The position numbers were made by a program, and so were the translations under genes. Below the pieces are notes generated by a model. That model was given only the letters and a program-made list of their open reading frames with translations, ran no database searches and was not told where the DNA came from. This document shows positions 1-7,587 of a stretch of 64,000 nt of DNA, in pieces; the first letter of the stretch is position 1; every line of letters starts with the position of its first letter. Source of the stretch: Streptomyces sp. NRRL S-118. GTDB taxonomy: Bacteria > Actinomycetota > Actinomycetes > Streptomycetales > Streptomycetaceae. Where the stretch lies: NCBI RefSeq assembly GCF_000716335.1, contig NZ_JOBL01000104.1, positions 1 to 64,000 on the forward strand. Direction: 5' to 3'.

Positions 1-80
1 TCCGACACACCATACGGCCGACGCTAGAAGCACCGGCTTCCCAAGTCATGGGCCCACGGGCCCAGTCGGGGTGGAACAGG

Positions 81-434
81 TCAGCGGAACTCGTGGACGA
101 CCTCGATGGTGCCGACGATGTGCCGGTTGAACTCGTCGAGCTCCTCCGCCGGGACCCACAGCTCCAGGATGGTCCGGCCCCCGGCCTGCTGGACGGGGTA
201 CCTCGTGAGGAAGTCGGACTCCACCTCGAAGCGGGTCACGAACCCGGCGCCGCTGTGCTTCACGTTCCAGTCCCGCGCGATCATGATCGCGTAGTCCTCG
301 TTGAGGACGGGGTAGAAGATCGGCTGCTCCGGCAGCCGGGGCGGCCAGGCGCGCCACCCCGACTCCTCGACCAGCCGGAGCTCGTCAGGGCCGGTCGGGC
401 GCCACAGGGTCGTCGTCGCGGGTGGGAGAGACAT
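81..434 (-). CDS. Small conserved protein, often labelled ADP-ribosylation/crystallin J1
   Basis: This 117-residue soluble protein has no signal peptide or membrane segment. Its Trp/Pro-rich start (LWRPTGPDELRLVEESGWRA) and the block around 'PIFYPVLNEDYA' match a small actinobacterial family that databases call 'ADP-ribosylation/crystallin J1', although no ADP-ribosylglycohydrolase active site is visible. The ATG at 434 was chosen because the family begins just before this block; the open frame continues upstream without support. Function unknown. The family is recognised from memory, so the name should not be read as an activity. Confidence 0.75.
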   Translation of the reverse strand: MSLPPATTTLWRPTGPDELRLVEESGWRAWPPRLPEQPIFYPVLNEDYAIMIARDWNVKHSGAGFVTRFEVESDFLTRYPVQQAGGRTILELWVPAEELDEFNRHIVGTIEVVHEFR

Positions 435-511
435 GCGCCGGACGATAGCGGCAGCTGGTGCCGCCCGGCGAGGCGGTTTCCGCGTCGGCCCCGCCGGCGA
501 CTCCGTCCGCG

Positions 512-559
512 GTTCCGCCAGCGGTCCCGCCAGCGTTTTCGTCAGCGGTCCCGTCAGCC
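512..559. repeat. Four tandem 12-bp imperfect repeats
   Basis: Four consecutive 12-base units run from 512 to 559: GTTCCGCCAGCG, GTCCCGCCAGCG, TTTTCGTCAGCG and GTCCCGTCAGCC. They lie between two minus-strand genes, and the last unit overlaps the stop codon of the phosphatase gene. They look like slippage-prone filler; no function is evident. Confidence 0.6.
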
Positions 560-985
560 GGTGAAGCGCCGGACGTAGCGCTTCTGCCAGGGCGTTTCCA
601 CGGCGTGGCGGTCGTACTCCCGGCGGACGAACTCCACGGCCCGGTCGGCCGGGACGCCGTCCAGTACGGCGAGGCAGGCGAGGGCGGTGCCCGTACGGCC
701 GCGGCCTCCGCCGCAGGCGATCTCGACGCGCTCGCCGGCCGCCCGCTCCCACGCCTCGCGGAGGACGGTCAGGGCGTGTGCGCGGTCGGCGGGCAGCCGG
801 AAGTCCGGCCAGCGGATCCACTCCGCTTCCCACGGGACTTCGGGCGGCCGCTTGCCGAGCAGGTGGACGGCGTACGTCGGTGGGGGGCCGGCCGGGAGCG
901 GCCGGCGGAGCCCGCGGCCGCGGACGAGCCTCCCGGAGGGCAGCCGCAGGACGCCGGAGTCGGTGGCGTTCCAGGTCTCGGTCAC
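554..985 (-). CDS. Protein-tyrosine-phosphatase-like protein
   Basis: This 143-residue cytosolic protein carries the cysteine phosphatase signature near residue 90: ACGGGRGRTGTALA, a CX5R loop followed by TG. That fits the compact dual-specificity/tyrosine phosphatase fold. A catalytic acid could be one of the Asp residues in the preceding 'WIRWPDFRLPADRA' segment. The GTG start at 985 is preceded by GGTGGACGG. The gene stands alone between a hypothetical gene and the Tad locus, so no substrate can be inferred from context. The fold is clear; the substrate (phosphoprotein or small molecule) is not. Confidence 0.75.
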   Translation of the reverse strand: MTETWNATDSGVLRLPSGRLVRGRGLRRPLPAGPPPTYAVHLLGKRPPEVPWEAEWIRWPDFRLPADRAHALTVLREAWERAAGERVEIACGGGRGRTGTALACLAVLDGVPADRAVEFVRREYDRHAVETPWQKRYVRRFTG

Positions 986-1051
986 CCGTCCACCGTAGAT
1001 CCTGTGCGGGACGACCGGGCCGCATCCGGCGAAGCGGCCCGGCTTCCTCTG

Positions 1052-1693
1052 TCAGCCGCCGGTAGCGCCGCGCTGGAAGGAGACCTCCACGCGGCGGTTC
1101 TTCTTGCGGCCTTCCTCGGTGCTGTTGTCGGCGATCGGGTACTGCTCGCCGTAGCCCCTGATCTCGAAGGTGATCCCCTCGGCGGTCAGCTCCTTGGACA
1201 GGGCGTTGTGCACCGCCTCGGCGCGCTGCTTGGACAGCACGTCGCCGTGGGCGGAGGAGCCGAGGTTGTCGGTGAAGCCGAAGACGCGGACCTTCCGGGC
1301 GTCCTGCTTCTTGATCTCCGCGGCGATCGCGGCGATACGGGCGCTGGCGTTGCCGGAGAGCGCGGCGCTGTCCTTGCCGAACAGCACCTCGGCCTGGAGG
1401 GCGAACTTGATGTCGGCGTTCGTGTCCTCACGGCGCTCCTCGCCGGCCAGGTCCTCGACGACCGACTTGATGTCGAGCACCTTGGGCGGCGCGAGGGTGG
1501 CCCCGTCGGGCAGCTTCAGGTCGGCGTCGCCCGGATCGACCTCGACCGGCGGCGTGGCGGACGCGGACGGGTACGGACTGTCCTCGGCCATCGCCTCGGG
1601 CGCGACCCCGATCCCGAACGCGAGCGCCCCGGCGACGACGGTGACGGCGACGCGGGCGCGGATTCTCCGGTGGGTGGTGGTGGCCGTGCTCAT
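1052..1693 (-). CDS. Secreted OmpA-domain protein, last gene of the Tad locus
   Basis: This is a 213-residue protein with an N-terminal signal peptide ending at an AMA-ED type site, a Pro/Asp-rich linker and a C-terminal OmpA-like domain. That domain contains 'RVFGFTDNLGSSAHGDVLSKQR' spread over about 22 residues and ends in NRRVEVSF. OmpA domains bind meso-DAP/LL-DAP peptidoglycan, so in a Gram-positive the protein probably anchors to the wall outside the membrane. Its ATG shares one base with the TGA of the lipoprotein gene (TGATG), implying translational coupling. Position at the end of the pilus operon suggests a wall-anchoring or passage role, which is inference. Confidence 0.85.
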   Translation of the reverse strand: MSTATTTHRRIRARVAVTVVAGALAFGIGVAPEAMAEDSPYPSASATPPVEVDPGDADLKLPDGATLAPPKVLDIKSVVEDLAGEERREDTNADIKFALQAEVLFGKDSAALSGNASARIAAIAAEIKKQDARKVRVFGFTDNLGSSAHGDVLSKQRAEAVHNALSKELTAEGITFEIRGYGEQYPIADNSTEEGRKKNRRVEVSFQRGATGG

Positions 1694-2283
1694 CAGGAGA
1701 TCTCAATCGGAGCGTTCGGGAAGCCGGGGAACTGGAGGTCGACCGTGGTGGTGGAGGCCGGCGGCGCGGGGAACTGGGCGAAGAAGGTGAGGCTCTTGCC
1801 CGCATCGATGCCCGAGTCGTATCCGGTCGTGGTCAACGGGCGGTTGTCGGTGTCGCGCAGGACGTAGTAGCGCTTCTTGCCCGCCGAGTCCACCAGCGTC
1901 ATCGCAGCCAAGGACGGTCCGGTGGACGCGACCTCGCGCTCCTGACCGCTCCACTGCACCGGCGTGACGATCCGGCTGCCGGAGGTGTTCTTGAATTCGC
2001 CCGAGACAGTAAGGAACCCCCCCTGGTCCCGCTTGGCTTCGTGGATCACCATGTCGAGGCCCTTGTCGCCCTTGAGCGTGGCCAGCGTCTTGCTCTTGTC
2101 CGGCAAGGTCTGACCGCCATCATCGGCTGAGCTCTGGTTGGCGGCAGGCTCGGAGCTCTGCTTGTTCCCCTCCTGCCCACCGGTCCCTTCACCGCCTCCA
2201 CAAGCCGCTGTGAAGAGCAGGCTCGCTGCCAGCAGGGCGGCCGCGCCCGTTCGACGCGCTGTCCTTGCATGCCGAATGTTCAT
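1693..2283 (-). CDS. Lipoprotein in the Tad locus
   Basis: This 196-residue protein has a basic N terminus, a hydrophobic segment and the lipobox LLFTAACGGG, followed by a Gly/Ser/Gln-rich linker. It is therefore expected on the outer face of the membrane with lipidated Cys. The rest is a beta-rich domain ('GGFLTVSGEFKN') that I do not recognise precisely; it resembles DUF4352-like extracellular domains. The internal ATG at 2283 was preferred over the ATG at 2292 because AAAGGA lies about 8 bases before the former and abuts the latter. It sits between the TadE/G-like gene and the OmpA-domain gene and is coupled to the latter. Confidence 0.8.
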   Translation of the reverse strand: MNIRHARTARRTGAAALLAASLLFTAACGGGEGTGGQEGNKQSSEPAANQSSADDGGQTLPDKSKTLATLKGDKGLDMVIHEAKRDQGGFLTVSGEFKNTSGSRIVTPVQWSGQEREVASTGPSLAAMTLVDSAGKKRYYVLRDTDNRPLTTTGYDSGIDAGKSLTFFAQFPAPPASTTTVDLQFPGFPNAPIEIS

Positions 2284-2315
2284 GGTTGCCATTCCTTTGT
2301 GCTCGTCATTCGCGG

Positions 2316-2966
2316 TCAGTCCTCGGCCAGCCTGACGGTGAAAAGATCCGACATGTCCGGGAGGAGGTCCAGGTTCCCCGGATCTATATCCCATCTCCCA
2401 CCGTCACAGACGAGCTCGCCGGGCGACACGGGTCCGGCGTTTCCTTCGCCCGCGTCACCGTCGCCCCCGTCATCCGGATTGTCATCCTGTTCCGCTGCCT
2501 CGAAAGTGCACAGCGGTTCGACCACGGCCGTGGCCGTGGTCTCCGCGTGCTTCTCGTCCGTTCCCTCGATGATGCTGGTGCCCATGGACTCCTTGGACCT
2601 GACCTTCACGGTGAAGGCCCAGCGGCCGTCAGCCGTCGGGTCGCACCCGAGCAGTTCCGCCTCGTTGCGTGTGGCGTAATGGCTCGCGGCGTTGCATCCG
2701 TACACCCTGCCTATGAAGTCGCCGCCGAAGATGTCATCGAGGTAACCGGGCGTCAGGATGTTCGCGAGGAATTCGTCCTCGAACTGGTCCCTGGACTCCC
2801 GGGCCGCAGCCAGCGCAGCCGCGTCGGCCGCGGATTGCGCGCCGTTCCGGGTGACGTCCGCCTGACCGAACGCGAAGAAGACCAACGCAAGAAAGAGCAG
2901 GCCCACGACCGCTGTGATGTACAGCGGTGTGGCCTGCCCCGACTCGCGACGGGACGTTCCCGTCAC
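2316..2966 (-). CDS. TadE/TadG-like pseudopilin or pilus assembly protein
   Basis: This 216-residue protein starts SGQATPLYITAVVGLLFLALVFFAF: a short basic leader, then one hydrophobic helix typical of TadE/TadG proteins. A helical 'QSAADAAALAAARESRDQF' segment follows, seen in actinobacterial TadG-like proteins. The extracellular part has four spaced Cys residues and an acidic low-complexity stretch (DDNPDDGGDGDAGEGN). The GTG at 2966 overlaps the stop of the pilin gene by four bases (GTGA), so the two are co-translated. Likely a minor pilus or tip component. The call rests on the N-terminal pattern and operon context. Confidence 0.75.
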   Translation of the reverse strand: MTGTSRRESGQATPLYITAVVGLLFLALVFFAFGQADVTRNGAQSAADAAALAAARESRDQFEDEFLANILTPGYLDDIFGGDFIGRVYGCNAASHYATRNEAELLGCDPTADGRWAFTVKVRSKESMGTSIIEGTDEKHAETTATAVVEPLCTFEAAEQDDNPDDGGDGDAGEGNAGPVSPGELVCDGGRWDIDPGNLDLLPDMSDLFTVRLAED

Positions 2967-3202
2967 CCACCGTTGAGCACTTCGTCGATCTTTTCCTTGA
3001 ACTTGTTCGCGATCGACTCGCCCATCTTCGTGTTCATCACGGCCACCACGATCGCCACCACCAGAATCGTGATGCCCACGTACTCGATCGCACCCTGGCC
3101 GCGGTCCCGGCGGGACCTCATCTTCTCGACGCGGGTGTTCGCCCAGTGGCCGATGTAGACCTGCGTCGTGGTGACGGCCTTCAGCGTGGCGTCCTTCATC
3201 AT
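2963..3202 (-). CDS. Flp-like type IVb pilin
   Basis: This 79-residue protein fits a Flp prepilin. It has a basic cytosolic leader (MRSRRDRGQG), then the cleavage-type motif G/AIEYVG with conserved Glu five residues into the mature region, a single hydrophobic helix (ITILVVAIVVAVM) and a short charged tail. The leader is long, about 37 residues, and contains a hydrophilic N-terminal part. The first of two adjacent ATGs (3202) is used, preceded by GGGAGGGG. No prepilin peptidase (TadV/CpaA) is encoded in the window, so processing must rely on one elsewhere. Its 171-base upstream gap suggests it may have its own promoter in addition to read-through. Confidence 0.8.
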   Translation of the reverse strand: MMKDATLKAVTTTQVYIGHWANTRVEKMRSRRDRGQGAIEYVGITILVVAIVVAVMNTKMGESIANKFKEKIDEVLNGG

Positions 3203-3373
3203 GGTGTGCCCCTCCCGTGTCGGCGTGCGTCCTCGTGGTGTCACGGGCGGTACCGGCTTCCTCCTGGCCGGTCCCGCTGGCGACACCGAGAACGTACGTC
3301 CCGGAAGGGCGAGCCCACATGGGCCTCAGGGCCCAACCGCGGGCCCATTCAGGGGCTTGGGCCTTCAGGGTCC

Positions 3374-4303
3374 TCATGCCGGGCCCCCTCGGCGGACGCC
3401 GTGCCAGATGGCGATGGCTTCGCCGCGGCTCGTGGCGTTGAGCTTGGCGAAGATGCGGTTGATGTGGTTCTTGACCGTCTTCTGGCTGATGAAGCACGTG
3501 GCGGCGATCTGCTGATTGGTCAGGCCCGACGCGATCAGGTCCATCACCTCCACCTCCCTCTGACTCAGCTCGGTGAGTACGCCTGGAGACGAATGTGCCA
3601 CATTCGCTTGCGAAAGCGAAGGCTTTTCAGCAAACCGTTGCGCACTCAACTGCGGTTCACGCACAGCGTCGTGAGAGGGGGACTCCGGCGACGGATGTGC
3701 GGGTGCAGACGGTGGCTGCGATGCGGTGAACGCCGCGCCCAGCCCGTCCGGTAACGGACCCGCACCCTGCGGCGGTGTGCCGTCGCGCACGGTGGCCAGC
3801 AGGGCGCCCGCGGCCGTCGGGGTGAAGTGGGGGCGGCCCTGCCTGATGTCGCGGACCGCGGCCACCAGCTGATCGGCCGTGAACTCGCCGTGGACGAGGT
3901 AGCCACCCGCACCCAGGCGCAGGGCCTCGTGGACGATGGCGCTCTCGCGGCTGTACGTCATCATCAGCACCGGTGCCAGCCGCACCAGGTGCGGCAGCGC
4001 GGAGATGCCGTCCACACCCGGCATGCGGACGTCGAGCAGCACCACGTCCGGGCGGAGCCGGACCGTCGCGTCGTACGCCTCGCGGCCGTCGCCCGCCTCG
4101 GCGACGACCTCGATGTCGTCCCGGCCCGACAGCAGGACCGTCAGGCCCGCGCGGACCACCGGGTTGTCGTCGGCGACGACCACCCGGAGCACGGGTGGGG
4201 TGGGGAGTGAGGGGAACTCCCCGGACGCCGTGGAGGTGTGCTGCGACACCTGCGTCTGGTGTGTCCAGTGGTGACCGGAACTGTGTGAGATGTCGTCCGG
4301 CAT
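3374..4303 (-). CDS. NarL/FixJ-family response regulator embedded in the Tad locus
   Basis: This 309-residue protein has a receiver domain (about residues 40-160) with the acidic pair in 'VVADDNP' and phospho-acceptor Asp91 in LLDVRMPG, then a Pro/Ser-rich linker and a C-terminal LuxR-type helix-turn-helix (LTELSQREVEVMDLIASGL, ISQKTVKNHINRI). The usually invariant receiver Lys is His138 (GYLVHGEF), so phosphorylation control may be altered. AGGAGG precedes the ATG. It follows the sensor kinase by 21 bases and is presumably its partner. Control of pilin genes or of the locus itself is inferred from position only. Confidence 0.92.
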   Translation of the reverse strand: MPDDISHSSGHHWTHQTQVSQHTSTASGEFPSLPTPPVLRVVVADDNPVVRAGLTVLLSGRDDIEVVAEAGDGREAYDATVRLRPDVVLLDVRMPGVDGISALPHLVRLAPVLMMTYSRESAIVHEALRLGAGGYLVHGEFTADQLVAAVRDIRQGRPHFTPTAAGALLATVRDGTPPQGAGPLPDGLGAAFTASQPPSAPAHPSPESPSHDAVREPQLSAQRFAEKPSLSQANVAHSSPGVLTELSQREVEVMDLIASGLTNQQIAATCFISQKTVKNHINRIFAKLNATSRGEAIAIWHGVRRGGPA

Positions 4304-4324
4304 GGTGCGGCCTCCTTCCTCGTC

Positions 4325-5593
4325 TCAGGTGGTGATGGGCTGTTTCGGGATGTACGGCAGCGGGGGCGGGTCCGGGGTCAGGGCCCGGACCGGGATGTCC
4401 AGGCGCACTTCCGTGCCGTGCGCCGCACGGCCCCGGCCGATGCGGATGCGCGCGCCGATCGAGGCGGCGCGCTCGACCATGCCGACCAGCCCGAAGTGGC
4501 CGGCCCGCTTGAGCTGGTCGAGGCTCGTGCCGGCCGGCAGACCCCGCCCGTCGTCGTACACGCTCACGCGCAGGACGTCGCCCACCACGCCCGCCGAGAC
4601 GTCGACATACGTGGGGCGGGCGTGGCGGTGGGCGTTCTCCATGGCCTCGGAGGCGATGGTCAGCAGATGGCGGGCGACGACCTGCGGCACGGGCGGCGGC
4701 GGCGCGGCGCCCAGTCGGCGGAACTCCGCGCGGACGTCATGGCGGCGGGCGAAGTCGGCCGTGCGGGCGGCGAGCTCGGTGAGCACGTCGACGCCGCCGT
4801 CCAGGCCGGAGTCGCGACGCAGGTCGGAGAGCAGCTCGCGGGACTCGGCGGCGGCCCGCCGCGCCGAGCGGGCGACGAGCTCGGCCTGGCGTTTGAGCGT
4901 GCGCGGGTCCATCCGGTCGGCCGAGCCGGCGAGCCCGTCGGCGGCGAGCGCGATGCCGTGGAGGGTCTTGGCGACGGAGTCGTGCATCTCGCGGGCGAGC
5001 CGGGCCCGTTCCTGCTCGACGGCCTCGTGGACGGCGAGCCGCGCCCGCGCCTCCGTCAGGGCCTGGCTGGCCGCCCCGAAGCCGAGCACCAGGCCCCGCA
5101 GTGCGCTGCCGACCGCGCCGGTGATGAGGCACAGGCCCGGCAGCAGCAGCGCGTCCGCGTTGAGCTCCACCTTGTCGCTGACGCCGTACGCGCCGGCCAG
5201 GACCAGCGACTGGCAGACGGCGAAGACCGCCCCGCCGCGCCAGCCGTAGACCAGGCCCGCGAGGAGCGGTGTGCAGATGGTGACGTACGCGAGGGTCGAC
5301 GCGGGGGAGGCGGTGACCAGCAGCAGCGCGCCGAAGAGCATGTCGACGGCGAGCAGTGCGGGGTGGCGCAGCAGGACGGGGCCGAACCGCTCCCAGTCGC
5401 GCAGCAGGGCGTACGACACCATGAAGGTGACGGTCACGGCGGCGACGACCAGCCAGGTGCCGAGGCGCGAGGTGGTGCCCCCCAGCGAGAAGGGGACGGC
5501 CAGCGCGATCATCGCCATGCGGAAGCCGAAGACCTGGCGGCACATCGCCTGCAGCGCGTTGACCTGGAGGGGCAGGGAGGGCGCGGCGTCCAT
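4325..5593 (-). CDS. Sensor histidine kinase embedded in the Tad locus
   Basis: This 422-residue kinase has an N-terminal set of about five to six membrane segments (residues 25-165), then a HisKA_3 dimerisation helix with phospho-acceptor His204 (LAREMHDSVAKTLHG) and a GHKL ATPase domain (EAMENAHRHARPTY for the N box, VYDDGRGLPAG for the G1 box). No extracytoplasmic sensory domain is obvious, so sensing may be intramembrane. The ATG overlaps the TGA of tadC (TGATG), tying its expression to the pilus machinery genes. It pairs with the downstream LuxR-type regulator. Confidence 0.93.
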   Translation of the reverse strand: MDAAPSLPLQVNALQAMCRQVFGFRMAMIALAVPFSLGGTTSRLGTWLVVAAVTVTFMVSYALLRDWERFGPVLLRHPALLAVDMLFGALLLVTASPASTLAYVTICTPLLAGLVYGWRGGAVFAVCQSLVLAGAYGVSDKVELNADALLLPGLCLITGAVGSALRGLVLGFGAASQALTEARARLAVHEAVEQERARLAREMHDSVAKTLHGIALAADGLAGSADRMDPRTLKRQAELVARSARRAAAESRELLSDLRRDSGLDGGVDVLTELAARTADFARRHDVRAEFRRLGAAPPPPVPQVVARHLLTIASEAMENAHRHARPTYVDVSAGVVGDVLRVSVYDDGRGLPAGTSLDQLKRAGHFGLVGMVERAASIGARIRIGRGRAAHGTEVRLDIPVRALTPDPPPLPYIPKQPITT

Positions 5594-6483
5594 CAGACGC
5601 CGCCGAACATGTCGTCGAAGTTGACGCCCGAGGCGTAGTAGAAGCCGACCGCGATGAGGATCATCGTGCCGGGCAGCATGAAGCTGGTGACGATGAGGGT
5701 GGCCTTGGGGACGGCCTTGGCTGCCTTGCGGCGGGCGTTCTGGGCGTCCGTGCGGCGCATGTCGTCGGCGATCTGGATCAGCGTGTCGACGATCGGCGCG
5801 CCCAGCTCCTCGCCCTGCTGGAGCGCGGAGACGAACATCGAGACCTGTTCGGAGCGGTTGCGGCGGCGCAGTTGCTCGAAGGCGTCCCGGCGGCTGACGC
5901 CCATGTCCATCTGGCGCAGCGTGATGCGCAGTTCGTCGGCCCACGGGCCTTCGTACTTCTCCGCCACGCGTTCGAGGGCCTGCCGGAAGCCGAGGCCGGC
6001 GGAGACGACCACGGCGAGGACGTCGAGGAAGTCGGGCAGGGTGCGCTCGATGTCGTCCTTGCGGCGGCTGATGGCCGACCGGATGATGACGTCGGTCCAG
6101 AACCAGCCGTACACGAAGAGCAGGACCGCCAGCACCAGCTGGCCGTTCATGAGCATGGCCAGCGCGGAGATCGTGCCGAGGCCGGTGTACACGGCGCGCC
6201 GGGCGGCGTACCGGTCGACGGTCATGCCGCCGGGGTTGCCCGCCATGTCGAGCTTGCGGCGCACCTTGTCGACGCGCTTGGGGCCCATCATGCGCAGCAC
6301 GCGCGGCGCGTGGCGCATGCCGATGCGGTCGATGGCGGAGCCCGTGGCGGTGGTGCGGGTGGCGCCGACCTCCAGGGCGATGGCGAGGTCGCCGGGGAGC
6401 TTGGCGTCGGCGCGGTACATGCGGATGCCGTGGAAGGCGCCGTACACGGCGAGTCCCGCGACGGCGGCGAGGAGCAGTTCCAC
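5593..6483 (-). CDS. tadC: Tad-type inner-membrane platform protein TadC
   Basis: This 296-residue protein belongs to the type II secretion F (T2SF) family. It has an N-terminal membrane helix, a charged cytosolic four-helix region (for example 'DFLDVLAVVVSAGLGFRQAL' at mid-protein) and C-terminal membrane helices. TadC pairs with TadB to form the membrane platform that couples the CpaF ATPase to pilin assembly. The start is GTG at 6483. The gene directly follows tadB and overlaps the sensor kinase gene at its end. Confidence 0.88.
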   Translation of the reverse strand: MELLLAAVAGLAVYGAFHGIRMYRADAKLPGDLAIALEVGATRTTATGSAIDRIGMRHAPRVLRMMGPKRVDKVRRKLDMAGNPGGMTVDRYAARRAVYTGLGTISALAMLMNGQLVLAVLLFVYGWFWTDVIIRSAISRRKDDIERTLPDFLDVLAVVVSAGLGFRQALERVAEKYEGPWADELRITLRQMDMGVSRRDAFEQLRRRNRSEQVSMFVSALQQGEELGAPIVDTLIQIADDMRRTDAQNARRKAAKAVPKATLIVTSFMLPGTMILIAVGFYYASGVNFDDMFGGV

Positions 6484-6498
6484 AGGTGTCGTCCCCTC

Positions 6499-7437
6499 TC
6501 AGATCCGTACACGGGTGAGGCGGTTGATGAGGAAGAAGCCGAGGGCGTACAGCCCGGCCGAGATGATCACCGCGACCTTGCCGGCGAAGGCGCCGGTCAT
6601 GTCGTCCAGCGCGCCGGCCCGCATCGAGTTGATGATCATCAGGAACCCGAGGCCGAGGACGGGCACCATGATCGCGGTGACCTTGACCTGCGAGAGCAGG
6701 GTGGAGACCTCGCGCCGGGTCTCCTTGCGTTCCTCCAGCGTCTCGGTGAGGTTGCGCAGGGAGGAGACGATGGTGCCGCCGGCGCGGTTGGACAGGATGA
6801 GGGTGGTCACGAGGACGGTCAGCTCGCGGGAGGGGAGCCGTTCGACGAGGTCGCCCAGGGCGTCGTCGAGGGACCGGCCGACGGCGAGCTGGTCGGCGAC
6901 CCGCTTGAGCTCCTCCCCGGCCGGGTCGTCGAGTTCCTCGGCTGCCATGGCGATGGCGGTCCGCAGGGCGAGGCCGGCCTGGGTGGCGTTGGCGAGGACG
7001 CGGGTGAGTTCGGGGAGCTGGTTGATGAAGCCCTCGGTGCGCTTGAGGACTTGCCAGTTGAGGAAGGCGTTGGCGCCCCACAGGCCGATGACGGCCGCGA
7101 TCAGTCCGAAGAAGGGGGCGAAGACGGAGCCGGCGATGAAGTAGAGCGCGAGCAGCGCGGCGACGACGTACACGGCGTACTCGCCGACCGTCAGGTCCAG
7201 TCCCGTCGTCGTGATCCTGCGCTCGATGCGCTTGCCGAACGCGGTGCGGCGCAGCCGCCGGTCGATGCCGGCGAAGCGGCGGCGGCGGCCCGGGAGGGCG
7301 ATCTGGCCGGTCTGGGACATCCGCTCCAGGAGGACCTGCTGGTGGGCCTTGCCCGAGGTGTAGACGTGCACGCCGACGACGGCGGTGAGGCAGGCCAGCA
7401 GGGTGACGCCGAGAGTCAGGAGGGGGAGATTGTCCAT
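6499..7437 (-). CDS. tadB: Tad-type inner-membrane platform protein TadB
   Basis: This 312-residue T2SF-family protein has an N-terminal membrane helix (LPLLTLGVTLLACLTAVVGV), two further helices around residues 90-125, a cytosolic helical bundle containing 'GLALRTAIAMAAEELDDPAG' and a C-terminal pair of membrane helices. It would form the platform with TadC. The 150-base stretch upstream, before the CpaF stop, is G-rich with repeated GGAGGGAGCGG-like blocks and holds no gene. Confidence 0.88.
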   Translation of the reverse strand: MDNLPLLTLGVTLLACLTAVVGVHVYTSGKAHQQVLLERMSQTGQIALPGRRRRFAGIDRRLRRTAFGKRIERRITTTGLDLTVGEYAVYVVAALLALYFIAGSVFAPFFGLIAAVIGLWGANAFLNWQVLKRTEGFINQLPELTRVLANATQAGLALRTAIAMAAEELDDPAGEELKRVADQLAVGRSLDDALGDLVERLPSRELTVLVTTLILSNRAGGTIVSSLRNLTETLEERKETRREVSTLLSQVKVTAIMVPVLGLGFLMIINSMRAGALDDMTGAFAGKVAVIISAGLYALGFFLINRLTRVRI

Positions 7438-7587
7438 GTCGGGTGTCCAGGTGGGTCGGGGACGGTGTGGGCGTCGGCGGACGCGGGCCGGGCGGAGGGA
7501 GCGGACGGGCCGGGCGGCGGCGCGGAGGGAGCGGGCGCGGTCCGGGCGGGGTGCCGGGGTGCGGGACCGCGCGCCGGGCGTTCCGGG

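Noticed and set aside
49..64. TGGGCCC-ac-GGGCCCA palindrome as a terminator
   Set aside because: The two-base loop is too small and no T-run follows.
4325..7081. A 918-residue open frame covering kinase and tad genes
   Set aside because: Its first two thirds are Arg/Pro-rich shadow translation of tadB and tadC. Only the part from ATG 5593 has kinase domains.
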